64,000 bases of DNA from Arcobacter cloacae (GTDB lineage: Bacteria > Campylobacterota > Campylobacteria > Campylobacterales > Arcobacteraceae): assembly GCF_013201935.1 (NCBI RefSeq), contig NZ_CP053833.1, forward strand, positions 2,046,001 through 2,110,000. The letters run 5' to 3'. Positions 9,930-19,595 of this stretch are shown here, in pieces. The notes under the pieces are model-generated. The model made no database searches. It had not been told where the DNA came from and was given only the letters and a program-made list of their open reading frames with translations. Numbering within the stretch: position 1 is the stretch's first letter; each line of letters opens with the position of its first letter. The position numbers were made by a program, and so were the translations under genes.

Positions 9930-10799
9930 TTAAACATTTTCTAAGATATTGTTTATTTTAATTAAATTTGAGTTTATATCGAACTCTGAAGCTAATTTTC
10001 TATTTTGTTTTTTTATTTTTTTCATCTCATTTTTATCTAATAAAACAGCATCTATTTTAAAAGCTGTACTTGGGTCTGTTGGTGAATCCATTGAAGCAAA
10101 TACATCAACAATCTCTTTTGCATCATTCTCTATAGATAAAAAAACTACACACTTACAAAACATAGCTTTTATAACATTTGTAGAAAAAAACTTATTATAA
10201 GTTGGTAATAAAAAAATATCACTTGCTAAAAACAAATCATCAATATTTTTATAATCTTCTAATAAAATTATTTTGTCTTCTAAATTTTGATATTTTGGTA
10301 ATTGAAACTGCAATGCAGTAATCTGTTTTTGTTCACCTGTAATTATTATTTTCAAATTTTGATAAGAGATTGAAGAACAAATATCTAAAAACTCTTTTAT
10401 TCCTGAAGTTTTAAAATTTTTTGCTGTAAATAAAATCAATTTAGTATCAATATTAATATTGAGTTCTTCGCAAAGTTTTGCTTTTACTTCTTTTGGTTTT
10501 TTAAATTCGATATCTACACTTGGATATATCACTTTTACTTTTTCATGGGAAATTTTTGTTTTTGCTATTATTTCGTTCATTGAAGCAAAACAGTTTGTTA
10601 TTGTCATTTTTGAGTTTGTTATATTTTCAATAGATTTTTCATCTAAACTACCAGAATGAAAATATACATCTGCATACTTTTTTTTACTAAATAAAGAGAT
10701 TAAAAAACTATTCTGTTTTAAAACTTCTATATTTTCTTGTTGTTTTAGTTTTTCTATTAATAAGTTAGTTGTTTTGTAAGAAATTGTTATTTTATCCAT
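9930..10799 (-). CDS. Degenerate GT4-like glycosyltransferase
   Basis: A 289-aa protein, short for GT4 (usually 340-400 aa). The C-terminal half has the GT-B pattern: a helix/strand block with IFLLPTYNKFFSTNVIKAMFCKCVVF where family members have E-G-x-x-x-x-x-x-E-A-M. Both acidic residues of the usual EX7E motif are missing here. It may therefore be inactive or use a divergent mechanism. It stands alone on the minus strand, back to back with the heptose operon, so a role in LOS core is only inferred from context. Confidence 0.6.
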   Translation of the reverse strand: MDKITISYKTTNLLIEKLKQQENIEVLKQNSFLISLFSKKKYADVYFHSGSLDEKSIENITNSKMTITNCFASMNEIIAKTKISHEKVKVIYPSVDIEFKKPKEVKAKLCEELNINIDTKLILFTAKNFKTSGIKEFLDICSSISYQNLKIIITGEQKQITALQFQLPKYQNLEDKIILLEDYKNIDDLFLASDIFLLPTYNKFFSTNVIKAMFCKCVVFLSIENDAKEIVDVFASMDSPTDPSTAFKIDAVLLDKNEMKKIKKQNRKLASEFDINSNLIKINNILENV

Positions 10800-10887
10800 G
10801 AATTACTTTTCGCTTAATATTTAATTCTTATTATAGTTAAAACTGCTTTATGTTAATATTTAATAAATTATTATAGAAGGATTTATC

Positions 10888-11403
10888 ATTCAAACAACTA
10901 AAAAAAAGATAATTTTCCTAGATAGAGATGGGGTTATAAACCATGACCATGGTTATGTTTATGAAATTGAAAAGTTTGAGTTCATAGATGGTGTTTTTGA
11001 TGCTTGTAAATATTTTATCTCTTTGGGTTATGAAATTATTGTTATTACAAATCAATCGGGAATAGGAAGAGGTTATTATACTCAAGATGACTTTTTAACT
11101 CTTACAAATTGGATGATAAAAGAGTTTAATAAAAATGAAATTGAAATATTAAAAGTATATTTTTGTCCCCATTCACCTAGTGAAGATTGTGATTGTAGAA
11201 AACCAAAAATTGGAATGATTACACAATCTTTAAATGATTTTTCTATAGATTTACAAAATTCTTGGCTAATTGGTGATAAAATAAGTGATATACAAACAGC
11301 AATAAATGCTAATATTCCAAATAGAATATTAATAGGAGAAGATTCAAATAGTTTATTTGATACAATCAATATAATAAAAAATAAGGTTAATAATGAAATA
11401 TAA
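10888..11403 (+). CDS. gmhB: D-glycero-beta-D-manno-heptose 1,7-bisphosphate 7-phosphatase, non-canonical start
   Basis: A HAD phosphatase that removes the C7 phosphate in ADP-heptose synthesis. The catalytic FLDRDGV motif (Asp12 nucleophile, Asp14) and the zinc-loop cysteines and histidine (CPHSPSEDCDCRKPK) are intact. The frame is closed by TAA at 10864, and no ATG, GTG, TTG or CTG lies between that stop and the catalytic motif. The best start is ATT at 10888, six bases after AGAAGGA (10875-10881), giving 171 aa. The TTG at 11023 would remove the active site and is rejected. It overlaps hldD by 11 bp. Confidence 0.85.
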   Translation: MQTTKKKIIFLDRDGVINHDHGYVYEIEKFEFIDGVFDACKYFISLGYEIIVITNQSGIGRGYYTQDDFLTLTNWMIKEFNKNEIEILKVYFCPHSPSEDCDCRKPKIGMITQSLNDFSIDLQNSWLIGDKISDIQTAINANIPNRILIGEDSNSLFDTINIIKNKVNNEI

Positions 11404-12400
11404 TGATATAAATTTTAATAAAAAAACAATTTTAATAACAGGTGGTGCTGGTTTTATAGGTTCTAACCTCGCGTTTTATTTTCAAGAAAATTATCCAAAA
11501 GCAAAAGTTGTAGTTTTAGATTGTTTTAGAAGTGGAGAGACTTTTTCAAATGGAAATTTAAAAAGTTTTGGACATTTTAAAAATCTTTTAGGGTTTAAAG
11601 GTGTTGTAATAAGTGGTGATATAAATGACAAAAAACTTTTAAAAAGCCTAGAGAAAAACTATAAATTTGACTATATTTTTCATCAAGCAGCAATTTCTGA
11701 TACAACTGTTAGCGAACAAGATTTGATGATAAAAACAAATGTAAATGCCTATGAAGATTTATTAAAAATTGCCATTAAACATAAAGCAAATATGATTTAT
11801 GCTTCAAGTGCTGCAACTTATGGAGATAGCGATAGATTTGAAGTTGGATACGAAAAACCAAATAATGCTTATGGATTTAGTAAAGTTATGATGGATAATA
11901 TAACAGCTGAATATCTAAAAAAAGATTTAGAAATTTCAATAGTTGGATTAAAATATTTTAATGTTTATGGTCCAAGGGAATTTTTCAAAAATAAAACAGC
12001 CTCGATGGTTGTTCAATTTGGTCACCAAATTTTAAAAGGATTAACACCAAAACTATTTGAGGGAAGTGATAAAATACTTAGAGATTTTATCTATATTGAT
12101 GATATTATTCAAGCAAATATTTTGGCTACAAATCCAAAAAAATCTGGAGTTTATAATGTTGGAACTGGATGTGCTAGAAGTTTTGAAGATATAGTAAATA
12201 TTTTACAAAATGAGCTAGAAATTAATAATGGAAAAGAGTATATGCCAAATCCTTATGTTGGTTCTTATCAATTTTTCACACAAGCAAATATAGAAACTAC
12301 ACAAAAATATTTAGATTATGAACCAAGATTTTCTATGGAAGATGGAATAAAAGCCTATATTCCTGAAATTAAAAGATTATTTCAAGAAGAAGTTAAATGA
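11393..12400 (+). CDS. hldD: ADP-L-glycero-D-manno-heptose 6-epimerase
   Basis: A 335-aa extended SDR that converts ADP-D,D-heptose to ADP-L,D-heptose, the donor for inner-core heptose. The NADP-binding motif GGAGFIGSN is at 17-25, the conserved ASSAATYG segment follows near residue 140, and the catalytic Tyr-x-x-x-Lys is in NAYGFSKVMMD. It overlaps gmhB (11 bp) and hldE (4 bp), so the operon is tightly coupled. Length matches the family. Confidence 0.96.
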   Translation: MKYNDINFNKKTILITGGAGFIGSNLAFYFQENYPKAKVVVLDCFRSGETFSNGNLKSFGHFKNLLGFKGVVISGDINDKKLLKSLEKNYKFDYIFHQAAISDTTVSEQDLMIKTNVNAYEDLLKIAIKHKANMIYASSAATYGDSDRFEVGYEKPNNAYGFSKVMMDNITAEYLKKDLEISIVGLKYFNVYGPREFFKNKTASMVVQFGHQILKGLTPKLFEGSDKILRDFIYIDDIIQANILATNPKKSGVYNVGTGCARSFEDIVNILQNELEINNGKEYMPNPYVGSYQFFTQANIETTQKYLDYEPRFSMEDGIKAYIPEIKRLFQEEVK

Positions 12401-13830
12401 TAAAATTAGATAAAAAACCAAATATTCTTGTAATTGGTGATTTGATGATAGATCACTATTTATGGGGAAGTTGCGATAGAATCTCACCTGAAGCTCCTGT
12501 TCAAGTGGTAAATGTAAAAAAAGAGAGTTCAGTTCTTGGAGGTGCAGGAAATGTAATAAATAATCTTTTTGCACTTGGAGCAAAAGTAGATGTAATAAGT
12601 GTTATGGGTGATGATGCAGTTGCAAATGAGCTAAAAAGTTTATTAGAAAAAATAGAGGTTTCAAGTTCAAATTTAATAGTTGAAGAAAATAGAAAAACAT
12701 CTAAAAAAAGCAGACTAATCGCTTCTCAACAACAAGTGTTGAGATATGATATGGAAAGTATTGATGATATAAGTGAACAAAGTTCTAATAAAATTTTAGA
12801 AAATCTAAAATCAAATATCAAAAAATATGACTCTATTATTTTATCAGATTATGGAAAAGGTGTTTTAACTACAAACTTAACAAAAGAGATTATAAAAATT
12901 GCAAATGAAAATAAAGTAAAAGTTTTAGTTGACCCAAAAGGTAAAGATTATAGTAAATATAAAGGCTCTTACACTTTAACACCAAATAAAAAAGAGGCTA
13001 TGGAAGCTACTAACATTGATATAAAAGATGAAAAAAGTTTAGTAAAAGCCTTAGAAGATTTAAAACAAAAATGCGATTTAGAAGTATCTCTTATAACTTT
13101 AAGTGAAAATGGAATTGCTATTTTAAAAGATGAGTTAATAGTAAAACCAACGGTTGCAAGGGAAGTTTATGATGTAACAGGAGCTGGTGATACGGTAATT
13201 GCATCTATTGCTTTTGCTTTAGGAAATGATTTGAATATTGAAGAAGCGATTAGTTTTGCAAACTTAGCAGCTGGAGTTGTAGTTGGTAAAATTGGAAGTG
13301 CAACTGCCTCGTTAGATGAAATATATGAATATGAATCAAGTCTTCATAAATCAAGTTCAACTTCACATATAAAAACTTTCCAAGAGATAGAAAAACTAGC
13401 TTATAAATTCCATGAACTTGGGAAAAAAGTAGTTTTCACAAATGGTTGCTTTGATATTTTACACGCAGGTCATGTAAAATATCTTGAAGTTGCAAAAAGT
13501 TATGGTGATGTTTTAATTGTTGGAGTAAATGCTGATAGTAGTGTAAGAAAACTAAAAGGACCAACAAGACCTATTAATAATCAAGATGATAGAGCATATA
13601 TTTTAGCTTCATTAGAGTCGGTTGATTATGTGGTTATTTTTGAAGAAGAGACACCCTATGAACTTATAAAATTGGTAAAACCTCACACTTTAGTAAAAGG
13701 TGGAGATTATGAGGGTAAAGATGTTGTTGGACAAGATATAGCAAATGAGTTAAAACTTGTTCAATTTGTTGATGGAAAAAGTACAACAAATACTATAAAA
13801 AGGATACAAAACAGTGAAACAAGCAATTAA
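12397..13830 (+). CDS. hldE: Bifunctional heptose 7-phosphate kinase / heptose 1-phosphate adenylyltransferase
   Basis: A 477-aa two-domain enzyme. The N-terminal PfkB-type kinase (about 1-320) has [11 protein letters not shown] near residue 13 and the anion-hole motif DVTGAGDT near 258. The C-terminal nucleotidyltransferase (about 340-477) has [13 protein letters not shown] near 347, including the HxGH motif. The first domain phosphorylates C1 of heptose 7-phosphate and the second adds AMP. It overlaps hldD by 4 bp and gmhA by 17 bp. Confidence 0.97.
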   Translation: MIKLDKKPNILVIGDLMIDHYLWGSCDRISPEAPVQVVNVKKESSVLGGAGNVINNLFALGAKVDVISVMGDDAVANELKSLLEKIEVSSSNLIVEENRKTSKKSRLIASQQQVLRYDMESIDDISEQSSNKILENLKSNIKKYDSIILSDYGKGVLTTNLTKEIIKIANENKVKVLVDPKGKDYSKYKGSYTLTPNKKEAMEATNIDIKDEKSLVKALEDLKQKCDLEVSLITLSENGIAILKDELIVKPTVAREVYDVTGAGDTVIASIAFALGNDLNIEEAISFANLAAGVVVGKIGSATASLDEIYEYESSLHKSSSTSHIKTFQEIEKLAYKFHELGKKVVFTNGCFDILHAGHVKYLEVAKSYGDVLIVGVNADSSVRKLKGPTRPINNQDDRAYILASLESVDYVVIFEEETPYELIKLVKPHTLVKGGDYEGKDVVGQDIANELKLVQFVDGKSTTNTIKRIQNSETSN

Positions 13831-14380
13831 AGATGAATTTTCATCACATTTAGAAACAATTAATACAGTAATAAACACTATGGAAGAAAAACTTGAAGCT
13901 GCATCAGCACTTGCAGTTGAGACTTTAAAAAATGGAAATAAAATTTTACTTTGTGGAAATGGTGGAAGTGCAGCAGATGCTCAACATATAGCAGCAGAGC
14001 TTACAGGAAGATATAAAACTGAAAGACGAGGATTACCAGGGATTGCCCTTACAACTGATACAAGTGCCTTAACTGCTATTGGAAATGACTATGGATATGA
14101 TAGGGTTTTTGATAGACAAGTTGAAGCTTTGGCAAATAAAGGTGATTTATTAATAGGTATTAGTACAAGTGGAAATAGTAAAAATGTAATTAATGCTTTA
14201 AAAATAGCAAAAGAGATGGGATGCAAAACTTTAGGACTAAGCGGTCGTGATGGTGGAGCAATGAATGATGTTTGTGATGTAAACTTAGTAGTTCCATCAA
14301 ACAATACTCCAAGAATTCAAGAGATGCATATCTTATTTGGACATACAATTTGCCAAATAATAGATAATGAATTAAGCTAA
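13814..14380 (+). CDS. gmhA: Sedoheptulose 7-phosphate isomerase
   Basis: A 188-aa SIS-domain enzyme that starts ADP-heptose synthesis by isomerising sedoheptulose 7-phosphate. The phospho-sugar binding motif [16 protein letters not shown] and the second SIS loop [10 protein letters not shown] are intact. The start is GTG at 13814 with an AAGGA site upstream inside hldE. It is the last gene of the heptose operon, and its 3' end overlaps the convergent waaF by 9 bp. Confidence 0.96.
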   Translation: MKQAIKDEFSSHLETINTVINTMEEKLEAASALAVETLKNGNKILLCGNGGSAADAQHIAAELTGRYKTERRGLPGIALTTDTSALTAIGNDYGYDRVFDRQVEALANKGDLLIGISTSGNSKNVINALKIAKEMGCKTLGLSGRDGGAMNDVCDVNLVVPSNNTPRIQEMHILFGHTICQIIDNELS

Positions 14381-15310
14381 ATTTTCAACTGCTTTTAAAA
14401 CATCATCTGCTGTGATTTCTTTCATACAGTTGTGATGTTTTAAAGGACAACTTCTTTTCATACAAGGTGCACACTCTAAGTTTTTTGTAACTATCAAACC
14501 ATTTTTATCATTATTCCATTGATTTGTTTCTGTAAATTTTGTAGGTCCAAAAATAGCTATTGTTTTTGTTTTATAAGCAGCTGCTATATGCATAGGTCCA
14601 CTATCATTTGTAATAAATAAATCTAATCCTGCAATTTTTTCTATAAGTTCTGAAATTGTGGTCTTACCTGCTAAATTTTGATAATTTGTAATACCATTTT
14701 TAATTAACTCTTTTTCAATATCATTTGCAATATCAGTTTCAGCAGGTCCTCCAAAAATTACAATATCATATTTTGAAGCTAATGAAATTGCAACCTTTGC
14801 AAACTCATTTGGATACCATCTTTTAGCACTTCCATAGGTTGCACCTGGGTTTATTCCTAAAGTTGGTTTTGAATATGAAAATGGTTTAAAATAGAGTTTT
14901 AAATCACCAACTTTGTTGTTTAAATTCAAAACTTTATTTACAAAATCATTGTACCTTATACATAAATGTATCTCTTCTTTTGTAAGTCTTTTATAGTTGA
15001 ATTTCTTTTTTGCTTTTACAAAAAACATCATAAATTTTGAAGAAAAACTTCTTCTAAAAGAGATGGCTAAATCAACTTTTCCAATAGATTTTGCCAAAGA
15101 GATTAGATTTTTATATCTATTTCCACTTTTTTTTGTATCATCAACTAAAACTTTTTCAATATTTGGATAATCTTTAAAAGCCTGTGTTGAAACAAAAGAA
15201 CCTAAAAGAGTAATCTTTGCATCTGGATATGTTTTTATTATATTTTGTATTGCAGGTGTTGTCATAATAGCATCACCCAACCAAGTTGGAATTTCAATAA
15301 ATATTTTCAT
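14372..15310 (-). CDS. waaF: ADP-heptose:LPS heptosyltransferase II (GT9)
   Basis: A 312-aa GT9 transferase that adds the second heptose to the LOS inner core at the cytoplasmic face. It shows [15 protein letters not shown] at the N-terminus, the WaaF-type [17 protein letters not shown] block near residue 175, [11 protein letters not shown] near 240, and the cysteine-rich [17 protein letters not shown] end that is typical of WaaF. It overlaps the upstream membrane-anchored gene by 4 bp and converges on gmhA. Confidence 0.93.
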   Translation of the reverse strand: MKIFIEIPTWLGDAIMTTPAIQNIIKTYPDAKITLLGSFVSTQAFKDYPNIEKVLVDDTKKSGNRYKNLISLAKSIGKVDLAISFRRSFSSKFMMFFVKAKKKFNYKRLTKEEIHLCIRYNDFVNKVLNLNNKVGDLKLYFKPFSYSKPTLGINPGATYGSAKRWYPNEFAKVAISLASKYDIVIFGGPAETDIANDIEKELIKNGITNYQNLAGKTTISELIEKIAGLDLFITNDSGPMHIAAAYKTKTIAIFGPTKFTETNQWNNDKNGLIVTKNLECAPCMKRSCPLKHHNCMKEITADDVLKAVENLA

Positions 15311-16362
15311 TTTTTTATCATCTCTTTAAACGCATAAAATTGGGGATATTTTACAATTTTCCCATCTCTATTATCAACTAATCCATATCCAGTGGCAACT
15401 AATTGATGCCAATAGACTCTTTTTATTTTTTTAGAATCTCGTGCAATTTTAAAATAATCTAACATATATTTTGTATAATCTTCAAGACTAACACACTCTT
15501 TTTCACTTGTTGGTGCATAAGGAGCTGTATTTGAAATAGGCCAATTTACTTCTGTTATATAAATCTCATTTTTACATTTATTTGATAGTTTTACTAAAGA
15601 ATAGAGTAAATCTATCTTGTTTTTTGTATCAAAAAAACCATATTGGGTATTTCTTGGGCTTCCTCTTCTATCCACATAAAGTAAAGAACTAACAATATCA
15701 TATTTTATATTTTGAAAATTAAACATCGCTCGAACATTGTAGTAATATTCAAAATCTATAACACTAGGTCCTAAAAGTTTAATGTTTGGATATTTTTCTT
15801 CTTTTAAATCTTGAGCAATTTTATAAAAATTCAAATACTCTTGAACTGAAAAAAATCCCCATTTTGCACGATTTATTGTTGTTGCAATTTGATATTCATT
15901 TACTAAAGTAGCAAATTTTGTAAAAACAAGTTCTAAGTTTTCTTTTAAAAGTTTAGGATTTTGGATATTTTGTCTATCTTGCATGATATTTAATAAAATA
16001 TCTTTTTTACTCGTTTTATTAAATTTTTGTGCAAATTCAACATATAAATCAATATTTTTTATATCCCTCAAAGGAAATCGAATAATCAAATTTTTTACAC
16101 CTAACTCTTCAACTAACTCATGTTGAATTTCACCCTTATCAAGATTTACCCCTATTCCATAAAATTCTTCATTTGAAGCTTGATTTTTTCCACGAAAAAA
16201 TTTCATAAGAAAAATAGCAATTGGTAAAATAAAAATAGAACTAAAAAAAAGTTTTATAAAATCTTTTAAATGTTTTTTTCTCATAGCTTTTTTATAAGCT
16301 TTATCTTTTATCACATGGGGTTGGTCTGAGTAATTATCCCAAATAAAAGGTTCTTTATTCAC
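15307..16362 (-). CDS. Membrane-anchored TIM-barrel glycosidase-like protein
   Basis: A 351-aa protein with a short cytoplasmic N-terminus, a transmembrane helix at about 36-56, and a C-terminal domain resembling (beta/alpha)8 glycoside hydrolases of clan A. YITEVNWPI would supply the strand-7 nucleophile Glu. At strand 4, where clan A enzymes have Asn-Glu, this protein reads INRAKWG, so the usual acid/base Glu is absent. It may bind rather than cut a glycan, or work differently. It is embedded between two GT9 genes with overlaps of 4 and 8 bp, which points to a role in LOS core. I cannot name a substrate. Confidence 0.6.
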   Translation of the reverse strand: MNKEPFIWDNYSDQPHVIKDKAYKKAMRKKHLKDFIKLFFSSIFILPIAIFLMKFFRGKNQASNEEFYGIGVNLDKGEIQHELVEELGVKNLIIRFPLRDIKNIDLYVEFAQKFNKTSKKDILLNIMQDRQNIQNPKLLKENLELVFTKFATLVNEYQIATTINRAKWGFFSVQEYLNFYKIAQDLKEEKYPNIKLLGPSVIDFEYYYNVRAMFNFQNIKYDIVSSLLYVDRRGSPRNTQYGFFDTKNKIDLLYSLVKLSNKCKNEIYITEVNWPISNTAPYAPTSEKECVSLEDYTKYMLDYFKIARDSKKIKRVYWHQLVATGYGLVDNRDGKIVKYPQFYAFKEMIKK

Positions 16363-17275
16363 TAACTAACTCTTTTAATCTATTTTCAATCTTTTTATAA
16401 ACTTCTATTGAATACTCTTTAGGAACTGTAAAATTATTTTGATTTTCCTTATTACTTATAGTTCCCCATCTTTTTGCACTTGCAAATAAAGAATCTCCAA
16501 AAAAAGATAATGTTTTTGTATTTGTAGCACCTGCAAGATGCATAGGTCCTGTTGAAGTACTAACAAACAGATAACTACTTGCAATATATTTTGTAAACTC
16601 ATATAAAGATATTTTTGAATCAAAAATAGTTGCTTCAAAATCAATATTTTTGTTTATATACTCTTTTGATTTTTCATCATCAGGTCCAAAACTAAAAGCT
16701 ATTTCATAATCACTATCTTTTATACTTCTTGCTAAGTTTATATAATCATCTAAAGTCAAATTTCCATCACTACTTCCACCAAATCCAGCATGAAAAACAA
16801 CTCTTTTTTCTTTTATTACATTCATATCTAAAAGTGGTCTTGTAAAATCAAGTTTTATATCAGGAAAAAGTTTTTGCGCTAAATCAAGATTGTATTGCCA
16901 CTCTGTTTTTTCTACTTTGCTTCTTTTTTGTTTTACTCTTTTATTAAAAAAAAGCTGTGCTATTTTAGTTGCAGGAGCTACTCTTTTTTTTATTCTACTT
17001 TTAAAAAGAATCTTTCCTAAACTTATATCAATATATGCACTAATACTTGCATCAAATTTTTTACTTTTTATCTCTTTTTGTGTTTTAGACAAATCATTTT
17101 TATCAAATAAAATAACATCATCAATAAAATCTATCTCTTGTGCAAATTCAAAATTTACTTTACTTACAAGAGCTGTAAGTTTTGTCTTTGGATATTGCTC
17201 TTTTATTGCTTTAAATAGAGGTAAAGTTACTACAAAATCCCCTATTTTATCGTGTCTTGTGATAAGTAAATTCAT
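16355..17275 (-). CDS. GT9 heptosyltransferase-like glycosyltransferase
   Basis: A 306-aa GT-B protein with the GT9 N-terminus (LLITRHDKIGDFVVTLPLFKAI), the acceptor/donor block HAGFGGSSDGNLTL near 155, and STSTGPMHLAGATNTK near 245, the family's donor-binding motif. It is related to WaaC/WaaF/WaaQ but lacks the cysteine-rich WaaF end, so it is likely a further core heptosyltransferase. It overlaps its neighbours by 4 and 8 bp in a six-gene minus-strand unit (19482 to 14372). Confidence 0.85.
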   Translation of the reverse strand: MNLLITRHDKIGDFVVTLPLFKAIKEQYPKTKLTALVSKVNFEFAQEIDFIDDVILFDKNDLSKTQKEIKSKKFDASISAYIDISLGKILFKSRIKKRVAPATKIAQLFFNKRVKQKRSKVEKTEWQYNLDLAQKLFPDIKLDFTRPLLDMNVIKEKRVVFHAGFGGSSDGNLTLDDYINLARSIKDSDYEIAFSFGPDDEKSKEYINKNIDFEATIFDSKISLYEFTKYIASSYLFVSTSTGPMHLAGATNTKTLSFFGDSLFASAKRWGTISNKENQNNFTVPKEYSIEVYKKIENRLKELVSE

Positions 17276-18021
17276 TTTTTTAACTCTTTGTTTAATTCAT
17301 ATAGTTTTATATATTTATAAAAATTTGTAACTGCATGGGAAAATGCGATAATCAATCCCACATAACCATCCCTAAAACCTTGTTTTAAGATGTATGTTCT
17401 AAAAAAAGAGTACATACCATTAAAAAAAGCTTTTGTTGGACTTGAAGATTTTTTACCTACATTATTTGTAGCAAAAAGTGTTGAGTATCTATCTGCTTTT
17501 ATAATAAATTCTGAAATTGAGTGATAACTATAGTGTTCAACATTTCCTTTTAAAAGTTCTTGATTTAACCCTTGCGTTATTATATCTTCATGAACATCAT
17601 TTGAGTTATAAGAAGTTACATTTTTATTATATAATCTTTTGATTTTTTGATTATTCCAACCACAATATTTTACTTGAATATTTTTATAAAAGGCTTTAAA
17701 ATTAAGTTTATAAACAGTTTTTTTATCTAAGTTTTTACTTTTTAACTCTTTTAAAAGTTCACTATCAACAACCTCATCACTATCAATAATCAAAATCCAA
17801 TCATTTTTTGCAAAACTAGTTGCATGGTTTTTAGTCCAACCAAAACCTTTGAACTCACCTTGAACTAAATTTACATTTTTAAAACCTTTTGCAATACTTA
17901 TTGTTCCATCTGTTGAGCCATTGTCATACACAACCACATCATCAAATTCTATTAGACTATTTAAAGTTTTACCTATGGTTTTTTCATTATTTTTTGCTAA
18001 TACAACTACACTTATATTCAT
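17272..18021 (-). CDS. GT2 glycosyltransferase, WaaE/KdtX-like
   Basis: A 249-aa GT-A protein. It begins ISVVVLAKNNEKTIGKTLNSL, has the nucleotide-binding VYDNGSTDGT, and the metal-binding IIDSDEVVD near 75-83. The later segment GWNNQKIKRLYNK with VHEDI matches the WaaE-type core glucosyltransferases. It probably adds a hexose to inner-core heptose on the cytoplasmic face. It overlaps both neighbours by 4 bp. Confidence 0.87.
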   Translation of the reverse strand: MNISVVVLAKNNEKTIGKTLNSLIEFDDVVVYDNGSTDGTISIAKGFKNVNLVQGEFKGFGWTKNHATSFAKNDWILIIDSDEVVDSELLKELKSKNLDKKTVYKLNFKAFYKNIQVKYCGWNNQKIKRLYNKNVTSYNSNDVHEDIITQGLNQELLKGNVEHYSYHSISEFIIKADRYSTLFATNNVGKKSSSPTKAFFNGMYSFFRTYILKQGFRDGYVGLIIAFSHAVTNFYKYIKLYELNKELKK

Positions 18022-18743
18022 TTTTTGCCCAATCTTTTTACTAAACCTTTTATCTTATAGTTAAGTATTTTTTTAAATGTAAATATTTCATCTGCTGTTT
18101 TTAATCCATCACCATCAACTCTGTAAATAGCACCATTAATTCCACTAAAATCTTCGTGAATGGCATTTCCTATTCTAAAATTGTATTGGTAATATTTTTT
18201 AGCCTCTTTTAAAATATCTTGATTATATTTTCCAAAAGGAAATACAAAACTCTCTATTTTTGTATTTAATTTCTCTTCTAAAATCTCTTTTGAAATCCTT
18301 AACTCTAAATCTAAATCTACTTGTTTTTGTGTTAAATCAATATGTGAATGAGAGTGTGAACCAAAAACAACTAATCCACTCTCTTTCATCTCTTTCAATT
18401 CTTTATATGTACAAAATGTGGCTTTTTGATAATTTTCAAATAAATCATTATGCTCAAAATTCATTCTATTTTCTGGTGTTTCATCTGTATCATCTAAAAT
18501 ATATTTTGAAGGAATAGCCAAAAGTGCTTTTAAATTATATTTTTTCAAAAGTGGAAAAATTAAAAAATAAAAATCAGCATAAGCATCATCAAAAGATAAA
18601 CAAACACTTTTTTGAGTTACTTTTTCACCTGGAAAAATAGTTTTGAAATTGTTTTTTACATATTTTAAATGCTCTTCAAAAATTGCTAAATCATTTGAAC
18701 ATCTATCGCTGTTCACATGATGATACATAATACTAATCAACAA
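18018..18743 (-). CDS. Polysaccharide deacetylase-family protein (NodB-like)
   Basis: A 241-aa carbohydrate esterase 4-like protein. It has MYHHVNS at the N-terminus, the metal/catalytic LSFDDAYADFYF at about 49-60, and the metal-binding HSHSHIDLT near 125. There is no signal peptide, so the predicted site of action is the cytoplasm, unlike secreted deacetylases. It likely removes an acetyl group from a core or lipid-linked sugar. It overlaps the GT2 gene by 4 bp and the kinase gene by 11 bp. Confidence 0.83.
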   Translation of the reverse strand: MLISIMYHHVNSDRCSNDLAIFEEHLKYVKNNFKTIFPGEKVTQKSVCLSFDDAYADFYFLIFPLLKKYNLKALLAIPSKYILDDTDETPENRMNFEHNDLFENYQKATFCTYKELKEMKESGLVVFGSHSHSHIDLTQKQVDLDLELRISKEILEEKLNTKIESFVFPFGKYNQDILKEAKKYYQYNFRIGNAIHEDFSGINGAIYRVDGDGLKTADEIFTFKKILNYKIKGLVKRLGKK

Positions 18744-19482
18744 CTTTTTTTCCTTTTAATCTTTTTTTAAAATTTATTTTTGCTTTATGTTTATGGGAAA
18801 AATCCAAAGCTTTATCAACTAATTCTTTTTCATCTTCTTTCAAAAGTTTCGCATACTCTTTTATAATAACTTCCAAATCTTCATCTTTTGCCCAAAGTTT
18901 TGAAAAGTTTTTAAGTCTGTCATTGAGTTCTAAATCAAAAAATTTCATTCTATTTATATCAACTATTTTAAAAATAAAATCATCATTCTCTTTTTTGATT
19001 AATATATTTCCAGGACTATAATCAAAATGAAAAATACCCGCTTGGTGTAAATCAAAACTAAAGCGCGCAAAAGCTTTTAAAATCTCATTTTTATTTGGAA
19101 AATTTGTATCTAAAAGCGGCTCACGAATCGTAAAATCATAATCAAATTTTTCACTTACAAAATAACTCTCATTTAATAATCCAAATTTATAGAATTCTAT
19201 AAATCCTATAGGTTTGGGAGTGAACTCTTTTATTTTTAGAGCATATTCATAAGATTTTTGTGCTTTTGATTTTTTGAAAAATGTATATACAATTTTGTTT
19301 ATAAAATGTGGTATTTTAAAAGACTTAACAACTAGCTTTTGATTTTCATGTTCTATTACTTTTATCTCATTTCTAGCTTTATGTATGGTATTTGAATTTT
19401 CTTTGAAAAATTGTTTTATATTGCATAAAAAAGATTCAAATTTTTTGAATTCTTCATTTAAAATAAATTTATAGTTTGACAA
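18733..19482 (-). CDS. Lipopolysaccharide kinase family (WaaP/KdkA-like)
   Basis: A 249-aa protein-kinase-fold enzyme. The ATP-binding Lys lies in QKLVVKSFK, the catalytic loop is HFDYSPGNIL (His-x-Asp-x4-Asn) near 153, and the metal-binding Asp is in IVDINRMKF. All key residues are intact. It likely phosphorylates heptose or Kdo of the LOS inner core. It is the first gene of a minus-strand operon ending at waaF, and is divergent from the GT4 gene at 19596. Confidence 0.85.
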   Translation of the reverse strand: MSNYKFILNEEFKKFESFLCNIKQFFKENSNTIHKARNEIKVIEHENQKLVVKSFKIPHFINKIVYTFFKKSKAQKSYEYALKIKEFTPKPIGFIEFYKFGLLNESYFVSEKFDYDFTIREPLLDTNFPNKNEILKAFARFSFDLHQAGIFHFDYSPGNILIKKENDDFIFKIVDINRMKFFDLELNDRLKNFSKLWAKDEDLEVIIKEYAKLLKEDEKELVDKALDFSHKHKAKINFKKRLKGKKVVD

Positions 19483-19595
19483 TTTTTACCTTTTTGTTAT
19501 TTAATAATTTAGATTTTAGCCAAAAAAGCATTTAATTTGGATTTAACTACTAAAAAAGTAGAATATAAGCTTAAAATCAATAAATAAAGAGTTCT

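Noticed and set aside
11023-11403. gmhB starting at TTG 11023
   Set aside because: This would delete the catalytic LDRDG motif. The frame is open and conserved upstream to an ATT with a good ribosome site.
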